From Candidatus Bathyarchaeota archaeon (GTDB lineage Archaea; Thermoproteota; Bathyarchaeia; TCS64): a DNA stretch of 7,150 nt. This document shows positions 1-5,029 of this stretch, in pieces. The DNA is taken from positions 1 to 7,150 of the forward strand of contig JAUVYU010000030.1 of assembly GCA_030602935.1 (NCBI GenBank). Reading direction: 5' to 3'. Position 1 is the stretch's first letter; every line of letters starts with the position of its first letter. The notes under the pieces are model-generated. The model was not told the DNA's origin, did not search any database, and saw only the letters and a program-made list of their open reading frames with translations. Position numbers and translations under genes: made by a program.

Positions 1-151
1 CCCCGATCCTGAGGTTGTACTTGATGCCCCCCATGCCCAGGGACATCTTGGGGACGCCGTTCCACGTGGGCCTGTAGCCGCTGCTTCCCGATGGCACGAT
101 CTCTCCCATGACTGCGAGCTTGAGCAGCTTGTCCTTGTTTGTCTCGATCAT
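1..151 (-). CDS. DUF4438 family protein, second tandem copy (N-terminal part only)
   Basis: Only the first 50 codons are in the window; the gene continues past the left edge. It starts at ATG (149-151), 4 bases after the stop of the upstream DUF4438 gene, with a strong Shine-Dalgarno GGAGGT at 160-165 that overlaps the end of that gene. The two are almost certainly co-transcribed and probably translationally coupled. The visible residues begin MIETNKDKLLKLAVMGEI and include KMSLGMGGIKYNLRIG. They align with the start of the neighbouring protein (TNKD, LL, GEI, TW, MSLG-x-GGI-x-YN) at roughly half identity by eye with one gap, so this is a diverged tandem paralogue. The function is unknown. 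Whether the copy is full length cannot be judged here. Confidence 0.85.
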   Translation of the reverse strand, partial: MIETNKDKLLKLAVMGEIVPSGSSGYRPTWNGVPKMSLGMGGIKYNLRIG

Positions 152-155
152 CTTC

Positions 156-1031
156 TCATACCTCCAGGTCCAGTATCTTCTTCAGGTTCAGGTCCGGATC
201 CACCTTGGGCACGATCTGGCCCTCCTTACAGGAGAGCAGAGTGGAGACGCCGATCCCGTGGCCCATGTGGTTGCTGGGGCCCGTGATGACGACGCCCACG
301 GTCACCGCGCCGTGGAAGTAGCCCCTGCCGTAGTAGGACAGGGTGTCCTCCAGGAGCACGATGTCCCCGAACCTGAGGTCCTTGCAGAACTCCACTGCGT
401 CGGGGCTCTGGGTCTGGATGTCCCAGTTGCTGGCCTGAGGCGGGGAGCCCCCGGCGCCCTGGCCCACGTACTCCATGGGGACAACCTTGGTCACGGGCAC
501 GTGGAGCTTGCCGTCCTTCTCATCTATCCCCCAGGACTCCACCAGCTCCGGGCTGCAGCTGACGACGGCCACGCCGGGGTAGTCGAGGAACTTGTGCCCC
601 GCCCCCTTGGCGCGTATCTGGACCTTGTCCCCGATGGTGAGAACGTCCAAGACGTCCTGCTTGAAGTGCATCACCACGTGGTGGCCCCTCCCAGGCAGGT
701 ACCCCACCTTCCCGATGACCGTGCCCCACTTCCCCTTCGCCTCTCCGCCGAGGACCTTGACCCTGTTCCCTATGTTGGACAGGTTCCTGAAGCCCCCCTT
801 GGCGCGGTCGGTGTCCGTCCCGTCCGCGGAGACCCCGGGCTCGACGTTGTCGCCGAGCTCCCAGCCGTAGCAGGGGTCGCCCACCTTGACGTTGTAAACG
901 ATGCCCCCCCTGCCCAGGCTCATCTGGGACTTGTTATCCCAGGTGGTCGTGTATGTGGAGGGGATCGCCGTGTGGGTTATCTCGCCCTGCAACGCTATCT
1001 CCAGGAGATTATCCTTGTTCGTCTTCACCAA
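156..1031 (-). CDS. DUF4438 family protein, function unknown
   Basis: A 291-residue protein that I recognise as DUF4438, a family of roughly this size found in archaea and bacteria with no assigned reaction. Visible hallmarks are MSLGRGGIVYNVKVGD (37-52), DNVEPGVS (61-68), a KOW-like stretch VKVLGGEAKGKWGTVIGKVG (91-110), and a glycine-rich C-terminal part with YYGRGYFHGAVTVG (233-246) and GPSNHMGHGIGVSTL (251-265). No signal peptide or membrane segment is evident, so it is probably cytosolic. The start is TTG (1029-1031), which aligns with the ATG of the downstream paralogue; an in-frame TAA lies immediately upstream. GTG at 1026-1028 is the alternative. No Shine-Dalgarno is visible, so the message may have a very short leader. 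It is the first gene of an operon with the second DUF4438 copy and diverges from psmA. Confidence 0.82.
   Translation of the reverse strand: MVKTNKDNLLEIALQGEITHTAIPSTYTTTWDNKSQMSLGRGGIVYNVKVGDPCYGWELGDNVEPGVSADGTDTDRAKGGFRNLSNIGNRVKVLGGEAKGKWGTVIGKVGYLPGRGHHVVMHFKQDVLDVLTIGDKVQIRAKGAGHKFLDYPGVAVVSCSPELVESWGIDEKDGKLHVPVTKVVPMEYVGQGAGGSPPQASNWDIQTQSPDAVEFCKDLRFGDIVLLEDTLSYYGRGYFHGAVTVGVVITGPSNHMGHGIGVSTLLSCKEGQIVPKVDPDLNLKKILDLEV
160..165 (-). promoter_or_regulatory. Shine-Dalgarno of the second DUF4438 gene
   Basis: GGAGGT on the minus strand lies 8 bases before the ATG at 149-151, within the last codons of the upstream gene. It fixes the start of the partial gene and suggests coupled translation. 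Confidence 0.7.
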
Positions 1032-1063
1032 TTAAGAAACACCGCAGAGAACGTTCTACATTC

Positions 1064-1070
1064 CATATTT
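1064..1070 (-). promoter_or_regulatory. Candidate TATA box for the DUF4438 operon
   Basis: The minus strand reads AAATATGG about 36 bases before the TTG start. With the usual TATA-to-start distance of about 26 bases, the transcript would carry a leader of only about 10 bases, which fits the lack of a Shine-Dalgarno. The motif is imperfect and this is inference. Confidence 0.35.
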
Positions 1071-1096
1071 GACTGTTGCCCCCGCCCTCAATGACG

Positions 1097-1104
1097 TTTA
1101 TATA
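1097..1104 (+). promoter_or_regulatory. TATA box of psmA
   Basis: TTTATATA is a strong archaeal TATA-box match about 50 bases before the chosen psmA start. It predicts a transcript start near 1125-1128 and a leader of about 25 bases that includes a weak Shine-Dalgarno (AAGGT, 1136-1140). Its position inside the longer open frame argues against starts upstream of 1151. Confidence 0.6.
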
Positions 1105-1150
1105 TGCTGGCTACATTTCATATCGAAGCTCAAAGAAGGTCACAAAGTTG

Positions 1151-1852
1151 ATGAGGGGAAACCAGTACGACGCCGCCATAACAATATTCTCGCCCGAGGG
1201 GCGCCTATACCAGGTCGAGTACGCCCTGGAGCTCGTGAAGCGTGGGGCACCTATCGTGGGCATCCACTCGCCTGAGGGCGTGGTCCTGGCTGCCAACGAG
1301 ACCCCGGAGAGCAATCTTGAGGACACTAGCACGTTCAGGAAGATATTCCAGATCGACGAGCACGTCGGCGTCGCCATCGCCGGCCTCAGCTCCGACGCAC
1401 GGGTCCTCATCGACAAGGGCCGGGTCTTCTGCCAGAGCAACAAGCTCCTCTACGACGAGCCCGCCGACATCGAGGGACTCGTGGGCACACTGAGCGACCA
1501 GATCCAGGTCTACACCCAGCACGGGGGCATCAGGCCCTTCGGGGTGAGCCTGATCTTCGCCGGCGTCGACACCACCGGGCCTCACCTCCTCACCACAGAC
1601 CCCAGCGGCTCCTACAGGGGCTACAAGGCTAGAGCTCTGGGCAGGAACGCCGAGGAGTCCAACAAGCATCTGGAGGAGAACTACAAGGAGGACCTGTCAC
1701 TCGACGAGGCCATAAAGCTAGCCATCGAGACCGTTGAGAAGGGCTCCGGCGAGAAGCTCACGCCGGCGGTCGTCAAGCTCGCGGTGATCCCGACGGAGAC
1801 CAAGACCATGAAGAGGTTGACCGACGAGGTCGTCGCCAAGTACATGCAGTAG
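1151..1852 (+). CDS. psmA: 20S proteasome alpha subunit
   Basis: Outer-ring alpha subunit of the cytosolic 20S proteasome, which gates substrate entry and docks the PAN/Cdc48-type ATPases; it is not itself the protease. The 233-residue length equals that of the Thermoplasma subunit. The alpha-type N-terminal signature YDAAITIFSPEGRLYQVEYA spans 6-25. The inter-subunit pocket that receives ATPase HbYX tails is conserved: K64, G78 and L79 correspond to Thermoplasma K66, G80 and L81. GGIRPFGVSLIFAGVD (about 139-154) is also typical. The frame is open upstream to a TTG at 1076, but that stretch contains the TATA box. ATG 1151 places the signature at the usual distance from the N-terminus. The gene converges on radA with a 41-base gap; the T-rich bases after its TAG stop (about 1860-1872) may end transcription. 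The beta subunit is not in the window. Confidence 0.95.
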   Translation: MRGNQYDAAITIFSPEGRLYQVEYALELVKRGAPIVGIHSPEGVVLAANETPESNLEDTSTFRKIFQIDEHVGVAIAGLSSDARVLIDKGRVFCQSNKLLYDEPADIEGLVGTLSDQIQVYTQHGGIRPFGVSLIFAGVDTTGPHLLTTDPSGSYRGYKARALGRNAEESNKHLEENYKEDLSLDEAIKLAIETVEKGSGEKLTPAVVKLAVIPTETKTMKRLTDEVVAKYMQ

Positions 1853-1876
1853 ATTACCTATTCCTTTCTGTATCTG

Positions 1877-1885
1877 AAAAGGGGG
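1877..1885 (-). terminator. Candidate T-tract terminator of radA
   Basis: About 8 bases after the radA stop the minus strand reads CCCCCTTTT. T-tracts are the usual archaeal terminator signal. The same C-run/T-run arrangement follows the hsp20 gene, which supports it somewhat. No hairpin is apparent. Confidence 0.35.
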
Positions 1886-1893
1886 AGTAGTTC

Positions 1894-2844
1894 CTACTCT
1901 TCCGCGTCGACGATGCCGGCGCCGGTTATCGCGAACCTGATCCTCTCCTCGGGGAGGCTTGGGGAGTCGATGACCCTGGCGAGGCGGGTGTTCTGCTTTC
2001 CCTTCCTGAGGAAGACCCTGTGGGTGCAGGCGTGGGCCATGACGTGGCCGCCGGTGGGCTTGTTGGGGTCCCCGTACATGGTGTCCGGGGTGGCCAGGAC
2101 CTGGTTGGTGAGGACGATGGCGACGTTGAACGCCTCCGCAACGCGTAGGAGGTGGCTGAGGCAGCTGGCGAGCTTCTGCTGGCGCATGGAGAGGTTGGCG
2201 CGGCCGATGTACTCGCCCCTGAAGTGGCCTATCATGCTGTCGACGATGACGAGCTTGATGTTGCTCCTCTCCACCAGCTCGGGGAGGCTGCTGATGAGGA
2301 TCGCCTGGTGCTCGCTGTTGTAGGCCCTGGCTACGAGGATGCCCTCCAAGATCTTCTCGGCGTCTAGGCCCTTCTCCTGGGCTATCTGCATGACGCGCTC
2401 GGGCATGAATGTGCCCTCGGTGTCTATGGCGCAGACGTTGCCGCCGAGGCCGCCCTCCTCCTTGGAGAGCTGGGCGTTGACGCTGAGGGTGAAGCAGATC
2501 TGGGTCTTCCCTGAGCCGAACTCTCCGATGAGCTCGGTGATGGAGCCCGTCTCGACCCCTCCGCCGAAGATGCGATCCAGCTCGCTGGAGCTGGTGGTGC
2601 ATTTGAGCATGCTCTTCCTCATCTCCAGCACCTCCAGGGCGGGGATGAACCCGGGGTCGACGTGCATCCTGGCGAGGCGGCAGACCTTCAGGGCGGTGTC
2701 GCTTCCCATACCTGCGACATCCGCTATCTCCCTGGCGGGGGTGACGGCTATGGCCTTAACGGTGGTGAAGCCCGCCTTCAGGAGCTTGTTGACGGTGGTG
2801 CTCGCGACTCCTTTCAGGATCCCGGGTTCAAGTACTTCAGTCAA
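1894..2844 (-). CDS. radA: DNA repair and recombination protein RadA
   Basis: Archaeal RecA/Rad51-family recombinase that forms ATP-dependent filaments on single-stranded DNA and carries out strand exchange. The protein is 316 residues. It has an N-terminal helix-hairpin-helix DNA-binding domain (about 1-60), an FxxA polymerisation motif (FIPA, 66-69), Walker A GEFGSGKT (107-114), Walker B LVIVD (198-202), the ARAYNSEHQ segment (172-180), and the L2 region NQVLATPDTMYGDPNKPTGG (247-266). It ends in the family's GAGIVDAEE-type tail. The start is TTG (2842-2844) preceded by GAGGAGA at 2851-2857. No ATG precedes the ATPase domain, and the open frame extends antisense into mobA, so longer starts are spurious. 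Small departures from the relatives I know are HACTHR (271-276) where HASTYR is usual, and KCTTSSSELD (81-90) where a TGSKxLD-type sequence is usual. All ATPase motifs are intact. Confidence 0.95.
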   Translation of the reverse strand: MTEVLEPGILKGVASTTVNKLLKAGFTTVKAIAVTPAREIADVAGMGSDTALKVCRLARMHVDPGFIPALEVLEMRKSMLKCTTSSSELDRIFGGGVETGSITELIGEFGSGKTQICFTLSVNAQLSKEEGGLGGNVCAIDTEGTFMPERVMQIAQEKGLDAEKILEGILVARAYNSEHQAILISSLPELVERSNIKLVIVDSMIGHFRGEYIGRANLSMRQQKLASCLSHLLRVAEAFNVAIVLTNQVLATPDTMYGDPNKPTGGHVMAHACTHRVFLRKGKQNTRLARVIDSPSLPEERIRFAITGAGIVDAEE

Positions 2845-2850
2845 GTTATC

Positions 2851-2857
2851 TCTCCTC
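2851..2857 (-). promoter_or_regulatory. Shine-Dalgarno that fixes the TTG start of radA
   Basis: The minus strand reads GAGGAGA, about 6-7 bases before the TTG at 2842-2844. It supports initiation at this non-ATG codon over any upstream codon. Confidence 0.65.
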
Positions 2858-2879
2858 GGTGCGAACTCCGGTTTCCGGG

Positions 2880-2885
2880 ATATAA
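2880..2885 (-). promoter_or_regulatory. TATA box of radA
   Basis: The minus strand reads CCTTATATCC, centred about 38 bases before the TTG start. It predicts a transcript start near 2856 and a leader of about 12 bases that just spans the Shine-Dalgarno. Confidence 0.5.
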
Positions 2886-2951
2886 GGGGAACGTAGTTAT
2901 GTGAGGGTAGGAGAGGCGAGTGAAAGTGGCACAGCCCCGTGAGAGATACCC

Positions 2952-2959
2952 TTAGATAC
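2952..2959 (+). promoter_or_regulatory. Candidate TATA box of mobA
   Basis: TTAGATAC is centred about 27 bases before the mobA ATG. If it is real, the transcript would be leaderless, which fits the absence of a clear Shine-Dalgarno before ATG 2983. The match to the TATA consensus is only moderate. Confidence 0.35.
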
Positions 2960-2982
2960 TCCTCGACGAAATTAGGCTGAAA

Positions 2983-3600
2983 ATGCGCTCCGCCATAATC
3001 CTCGCTGGGGGACGCTCCACCCGGATGAACGGGGACAAGGGTCTCAAGGAGCTGGGCGGAGAGGCTCTCGTAAACCGGGTCATACGACGGGTGGGCGAAC
3101 TGGTGGACGAGATCCTCCTCGTGGTCGGCTCGGAGGAGCAGAAGGAGGCATACTCCAGGGTCGTTGACGAAGACGTCACACTTCTCGTGGACCTGTACAG
3201 CGATGGCTCCCCTCTCGTCGGAGCGATCACGGGCCTCAAGCATGCGAAAGGTGAGTACGCGTTCATGGCGGCCTGCGACATGCCCTTCATCTCAGACGAG
3301 GTCGTCGAGATCCTCTTCAACGAAGGCGAGGGGCACGACGGGGCCGTCTACCAGTGGCCCAACGAGTGGACCGAGCCCCTGCTAGCCGTATACAGGGTGA
3401 AGCCATCCCTAGAGAAGGCGTTGGAGCTCTACGGCTCAGGCGACCTCCGTGTCCGGAGGATACTGCAGAACCTCCCCAACGTCAAGATGATCCCCATAGA
3501 GAACCTGAAGGCCATCGACGCCGACCTCCACTCACTCTTCGACGTTGACACGGAAGAGGCACTGCGGGAAGCAGAGAGCATACTCAAAAAAATGGGATAA
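2983..3600 (+). CDS. mobA: Molybdenum cofactor guanylyltransferase (MobA-like)
   Basis: A 205-residue nucleotidyltransferase that most likely transfers GMP from GTP to molybdopterin, giving the MGD cofactor of molybdenum or tungsten oxidoreductases in the cytosol. It opens with the family nucleotide-binding signature LAGGRSTRMNGDK (7-19). SPLVGAITGL (76-85) follows, then the metal-binding CDMPFI (98-103) with D99. EPLLAVYR (131-138), LRVRRIL (155-161) and LFDVDTEEAL (185-194) are the usual C-terminal landmarks of MobA. The start ATG is the first in frame and leaves the signature at the expected N-terminal distance. It diverges from radA and no other cofactor gene is adjacent, so the context does not confirm its substrate. 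A related NTP transferase for another cofactor is possible but less likely given the C-terminal motifs. Confidence 0.85.
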   Translation: MRSAIILAGGRSTRMNGDKGLKELGGEALVNRVIRRVGELVDEILLVVGSEEQKEAYSRVVDEDVTLLVDLYSDGSPLVGAITGLKHAKGEYAFMAACDMPFISDEVVEILFNEGEGHDGAVYQWPNEWTEPLLAVYRVKPSLEKALELYGSGDLRVRRILQNLPNVKMIPIENLKAIDADLHSLFDVDTEEALREAESILKKMG

Positions 3601-3608
3601 ACGGATAG

Positions 3609-3617
3609 AAAAAGGGG
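3609..3617 (-). terminator. Candidate T-tract terminator of the heat-shock operon
   Basis: Four bases after the hsp20 stop codon the minus strand reads CCCCTTTTTC, inside the 20-base gap between the convergent hsp20 and mobA genes. T5 tracts commonly end archaeal transcripts. Confidence 0.45.
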
Positions 3618-3620
3618 TTC

Positions 3621-4181
3621 TTAGATCAGCTGCTCGTCGAGCCCGGTTTTAGGGATCAGTACCGTCAGGATACCGTTCTTATACTCGATCGTCCTCTTCT
3701 CGGGGTCTGCGACCCAGGCTGACAGGTCGATCTCGGTCTCGAAGCTTCCCGCCTTGAGCTTCAGCTTCCCGTCCTCTGTCTCCAGCTGGATGTTCTTCTC
3801 GTCGACTCCGGGGAGCTCGATATATAGCGTCAGCTGATCCTTCCCCACGCTTATGTCGTAGAGGGGCTCCCGGGGCTGCTCTGGGTTGGGCCTCAGCGGC
3901 GGCAGTATGTCCGTGGGTCTGCCCAGCGGGGGGCGTACCAACGGGGGGCGCTCCCTGAGCCCGGGGGTCGAAAAGAAGCCCCGTGCGATGAATCCCTTCA
4001 TACCGGGCCTCTCGATGGGCTTGAAGCTCCAGTTGCCCTCGAGCTCGCCGGCTTTTACCTTCTCCTTCAGCGAGTCAAAGTCTGAGAACATTGTCTCGAA
4101 GGATCCGAATCCCTTGAACATGTCCTCGGTCATCTTCTTCTGCAGCTCCTCCATCTCCCGGAATACGTCGTCTATTTTCAT
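3621..4181 (-). CDS. Small heat-shock protein, Hsp20/alpha-crystallin family
   Basis: ATP-independent holdase chaperone that binds unfolding proteins in the cytosol, normally as a large oligomer. The protein is 186 residues, longer than a minimal archaeal Hsp20. A helical N-terminal arm (1-50, rich in Met, Glu, Lys and Phe) leads to a proline-rich linker (about 79-106). The alpha-crystallin domain (about 107-177) contains YIELPGVDEKNIQLE (120-134) and the family GxL motif in NGILTVLIPK (169-178). The C-terminus LDEQLI lacks a clear I-x-I/V motif, which many relatives use for oligomer assembly. ATG 4179-4181 is preceded by AGGAG (4190-4194), which overlaps the stop of the upstream winged-helix gene; the gap is 11 bases, so the two form one translationally coupled operon. 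Regulation is probably by that neighbour acting at the TTACC/GGTAA repeats upstream. Confidence 0.9.
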   Translation of the reverse strand: MKIDDVFREMEELQKKMTEDMFKGFGSFETMFSDFDSLKEKVKAGELEGNWSFKPIERPGMKGFIARGFFSTPGLRERPPLVRPPLGRPTDILPPLRPNPEQPREPLYDISVGKDQLTLYIELPGVDEKNIQLETEDGKLKLKAGSFETEIDLSAWVADPEKRTIEYKNGILTVLIPKTGLDEQLI

Positions 4182-4192
4182 TCTCTCATCTC

Positions 4193-4594
4193 CTATACCT
4201 GTTCGAGGATCTCCAGCATCCGCCTCATGGCGACGCTCATCATCAGGAACTGGGCCTCGCCGTTACGGGTCGTCCTGTATCTGCCCTCGTCGTCCTTCTC
4301 TATGAACCCGGATCGTCTCAGGCGCTTCGTGGAGTCTGAGACGATCTTGGGGTTCATCCCCAGCTCGTTCATCAGCTCCGTGAATCCCATGGAGCGGTCG
4401 GTGGTGCGGAAGAAGGAGCGCATCATGCGCATCCTCCCCCGGTTGGCCAGGGCGTTGAACAGGCTCTCGAAGCGGGCCATCTCGCCCTCCATCTCATCGA
4501 GCTCCCGGCTGAGGGACCTCCTGTCCCACTGGCGGGCGTTGAGGGGTATCTCCCAGAGGACCTTATCGTCCTCGACGAGCATCAGTTTCAGCAT
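4193..4594 (-). CDS. Winged-helix transcriptional regulator, probable autoregulated heat-shock repressor
   Basis: A 133-residue ArsR-like winged-helix protein. The DNA-binding domain spans about 42-117: FNALANRGRMRMMRSFF (46-62) is the first helix region, FTELMNELGM (71-80) the positioning helix, NPKIVSDSTKRLRRSGFI (81-98) the recognition helix, and EGRYRTTRNGEAQF (103-116) the wing. A charged segment of about 40 residues precedes it, and a short helix (117-133) may mediate dimerisation. No metal-binding cysteines are visible, which argues against metal sensing. ATG 4592-4594 has GAGGAAG (4601-4607) before it. The gene directly precedes hsp20, and its promoter carries three inverted repeats positioned to block transcription. 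By analogy with Pyrococcus Phr, I infer that it represses itself and hsp20 until heat stress. The domain is clear; the role is inference. Confidence 0.8.
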   Translation of the reverse strand: MLKLMLVEDDKVLWEIPLNARQWDRRSLSRELDEMEGEMARFESLFNALANRGRMRMMRSFFRTTDRSMGFTELMNELGMNPKIVSDSTKRLRRSGFIEKDDEGRYRTTRNGEAQFLMMSVAMRRMLEILEQV

Positions 4595-4609
4595 CGCTTT
4601 CTTCCTCGC

Positions 4610-4652
4610 TTACCATCTGGTAAGTTACTGTTTGGTAATTACCAAAAGGTAA
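4610..4652. promoter_or_regulatory. Triple inverted-repeat operator (TTACC-N4-GGTAA x3)
   Basis: Three contiguous 14-bp palindromes lie at 4610-4623 (TTACCATCTGGTAA), 4625-4638 (TTACTGTTTGGTAA) and 4639-4652 (TTACCAAAAGGTAA), with centres 15 and 14 bp apart. Five of the six half-sites are perfect TTACC/GGTAA; one reads TTACT. The junction of the last two also forms a perfect 16-bp palindrome (4631-4646), so a GGTAA-TTACC reading is possible. The array fills the space from the TATA box to just before the Shine-Dalgarno of the winged-helix gene, the expected place for a repressor that blocks polymerase or TFB. I see no other copy in the window. Confidence 0.8.
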
Positions 4653-4654
4653 CC

Positions 4655-4660
4655 TATAAA
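4655..4660 (-). promoter_or_regulatory. TATA box of the heat-shock operon, possibly bidirectional
   Basis: The minus strand reads GAGTTTATAGG, with purine-rich bases upstream as expected for a BRE. It abuts the operator array and predicts a transcript start near 4631, in the middle operator. On the plus strand the same bases read CTATAAAC and could direct rps25e, with a start near 4684 and a leader containing its Shine-Dalgarno. Confidence 0.55.
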
Positions 4661-4705
4661 CTCTTTCTAGGCGTCCCCGTCACGTTTATCAGTCACACAA
4701 GATAT

Positions 4706-4711
4706 GGTGAG
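4706..4711 (+). promoter_or_regulatory. Shine-Dalgarno of rps25e
   Basis: GGTGAG lies 6 bases before the ATG at 4718 and can pair with the 16S rRNA 3' end. Its presence implies a leader of at least about 12 bases. This disfavours the TATA-like TTTATC at 4685-4690, which would start the transcript near 4713. Confidence 0.5.
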
Positions 4712-4717
4712 TGTGAA

Positions 4718-5029
4718 ATGCCCCAGAAGAAGAGCCTCAAGCAGATTGAGAGGCAGCAGAGGAAGAAGGACAGCAAGGATAAGGAAAAGGAAAAGGGGGG
4801 CAGGGTGATCAAGACCATAGGCACCCTGGATATCGAGGAGATCGACAGCGAGGATCTCATGGAGCAGCTCCAGAAGATGAAGGCGGTGACCCCAACGGGC
4901 CTGGCCATACATTACAGCCTCAAGGTGAGTATGGCGAAGCGGCTCCTGGAACAGCTCCAGAAGGACAAGGTCGTGGAGATGGTCTCCCGCAGCCACAACC
5001 TCAAGGTCTACGCCCTTACGGCGGACTAG
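4718..5029 (+). CDS. rps25e: 30S ribosomal protein S25e
   Basis: A small-subunit ribosomal protein shared by eukaryotes and a subset of archaea and absent from bacteria. The protein has 103 residues. A very basic, lysine-rich and probably disordered tail (1-33) is typical of the family and likely contacts rRNA. A compact winged-helix domain follows (about 45-101), with VTPTGLAIHYSLKVSMAKRL (57-76) then LLEQLQKDKVVEMVSRSHNL (76-95) and the closing strand KVYAL. The start is ATG 4718 with GGTGAG just upstream. The gene stands alone, diverging from the heat-shock regulator across a shared promoter region. Its TAG stop overlaps the stop of the convergent cyclophilin-like gene at the palindrome CTAG. 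It could share control with the heat-shock operon, depending on which TATA element is used. Confidence 0.92.
   Translation: MPQKKSLKQIERQQRKKDSKDKEKEKGGRVIKTIGTLDIEEIDSEDLMEQLQKMKAVTPTGLAIHYSLKVSMAKRLLEQLQKDKVVEMVSRSHNLKVYALTAD

Noticed and set aside
108..1094. 328-residue open frame on the plus strand antisense to the DUF4438 genes
   Set aside because: It has no recognisable domain, low-complexity composition typical of GC-rich antisense frames, and lies opposite a clearly recognisable family protein.
1718..2602. 294-residue minus-strand frame across psmA and radA
   Set aside because: It is extremely rich in His, Arg, Gln and Pro, overlaps two certain genes out of frame, and matches no family.
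2886..2951. Possible small RNA in the radA-mobA gap
   Set aside because: No C/D or K-turn motifs, hairpin or T-tract were seen; the gap is explained by the two divergent promoters.
4610..4652. CRISPR-like or transposon terminal repeats
   Set aside because: The repeats are 14-bp palindromes with no spacers and no mobile genes nearby; their position between TATA box and start codon fits an operator.
4685..4690. TTTATC as the TATA box of rps25e
   Set aside because: It would place the transcript start after the Shine-Dalgarno at 4706-4711. It is kept only as an alternative to the element at 4655-4660.
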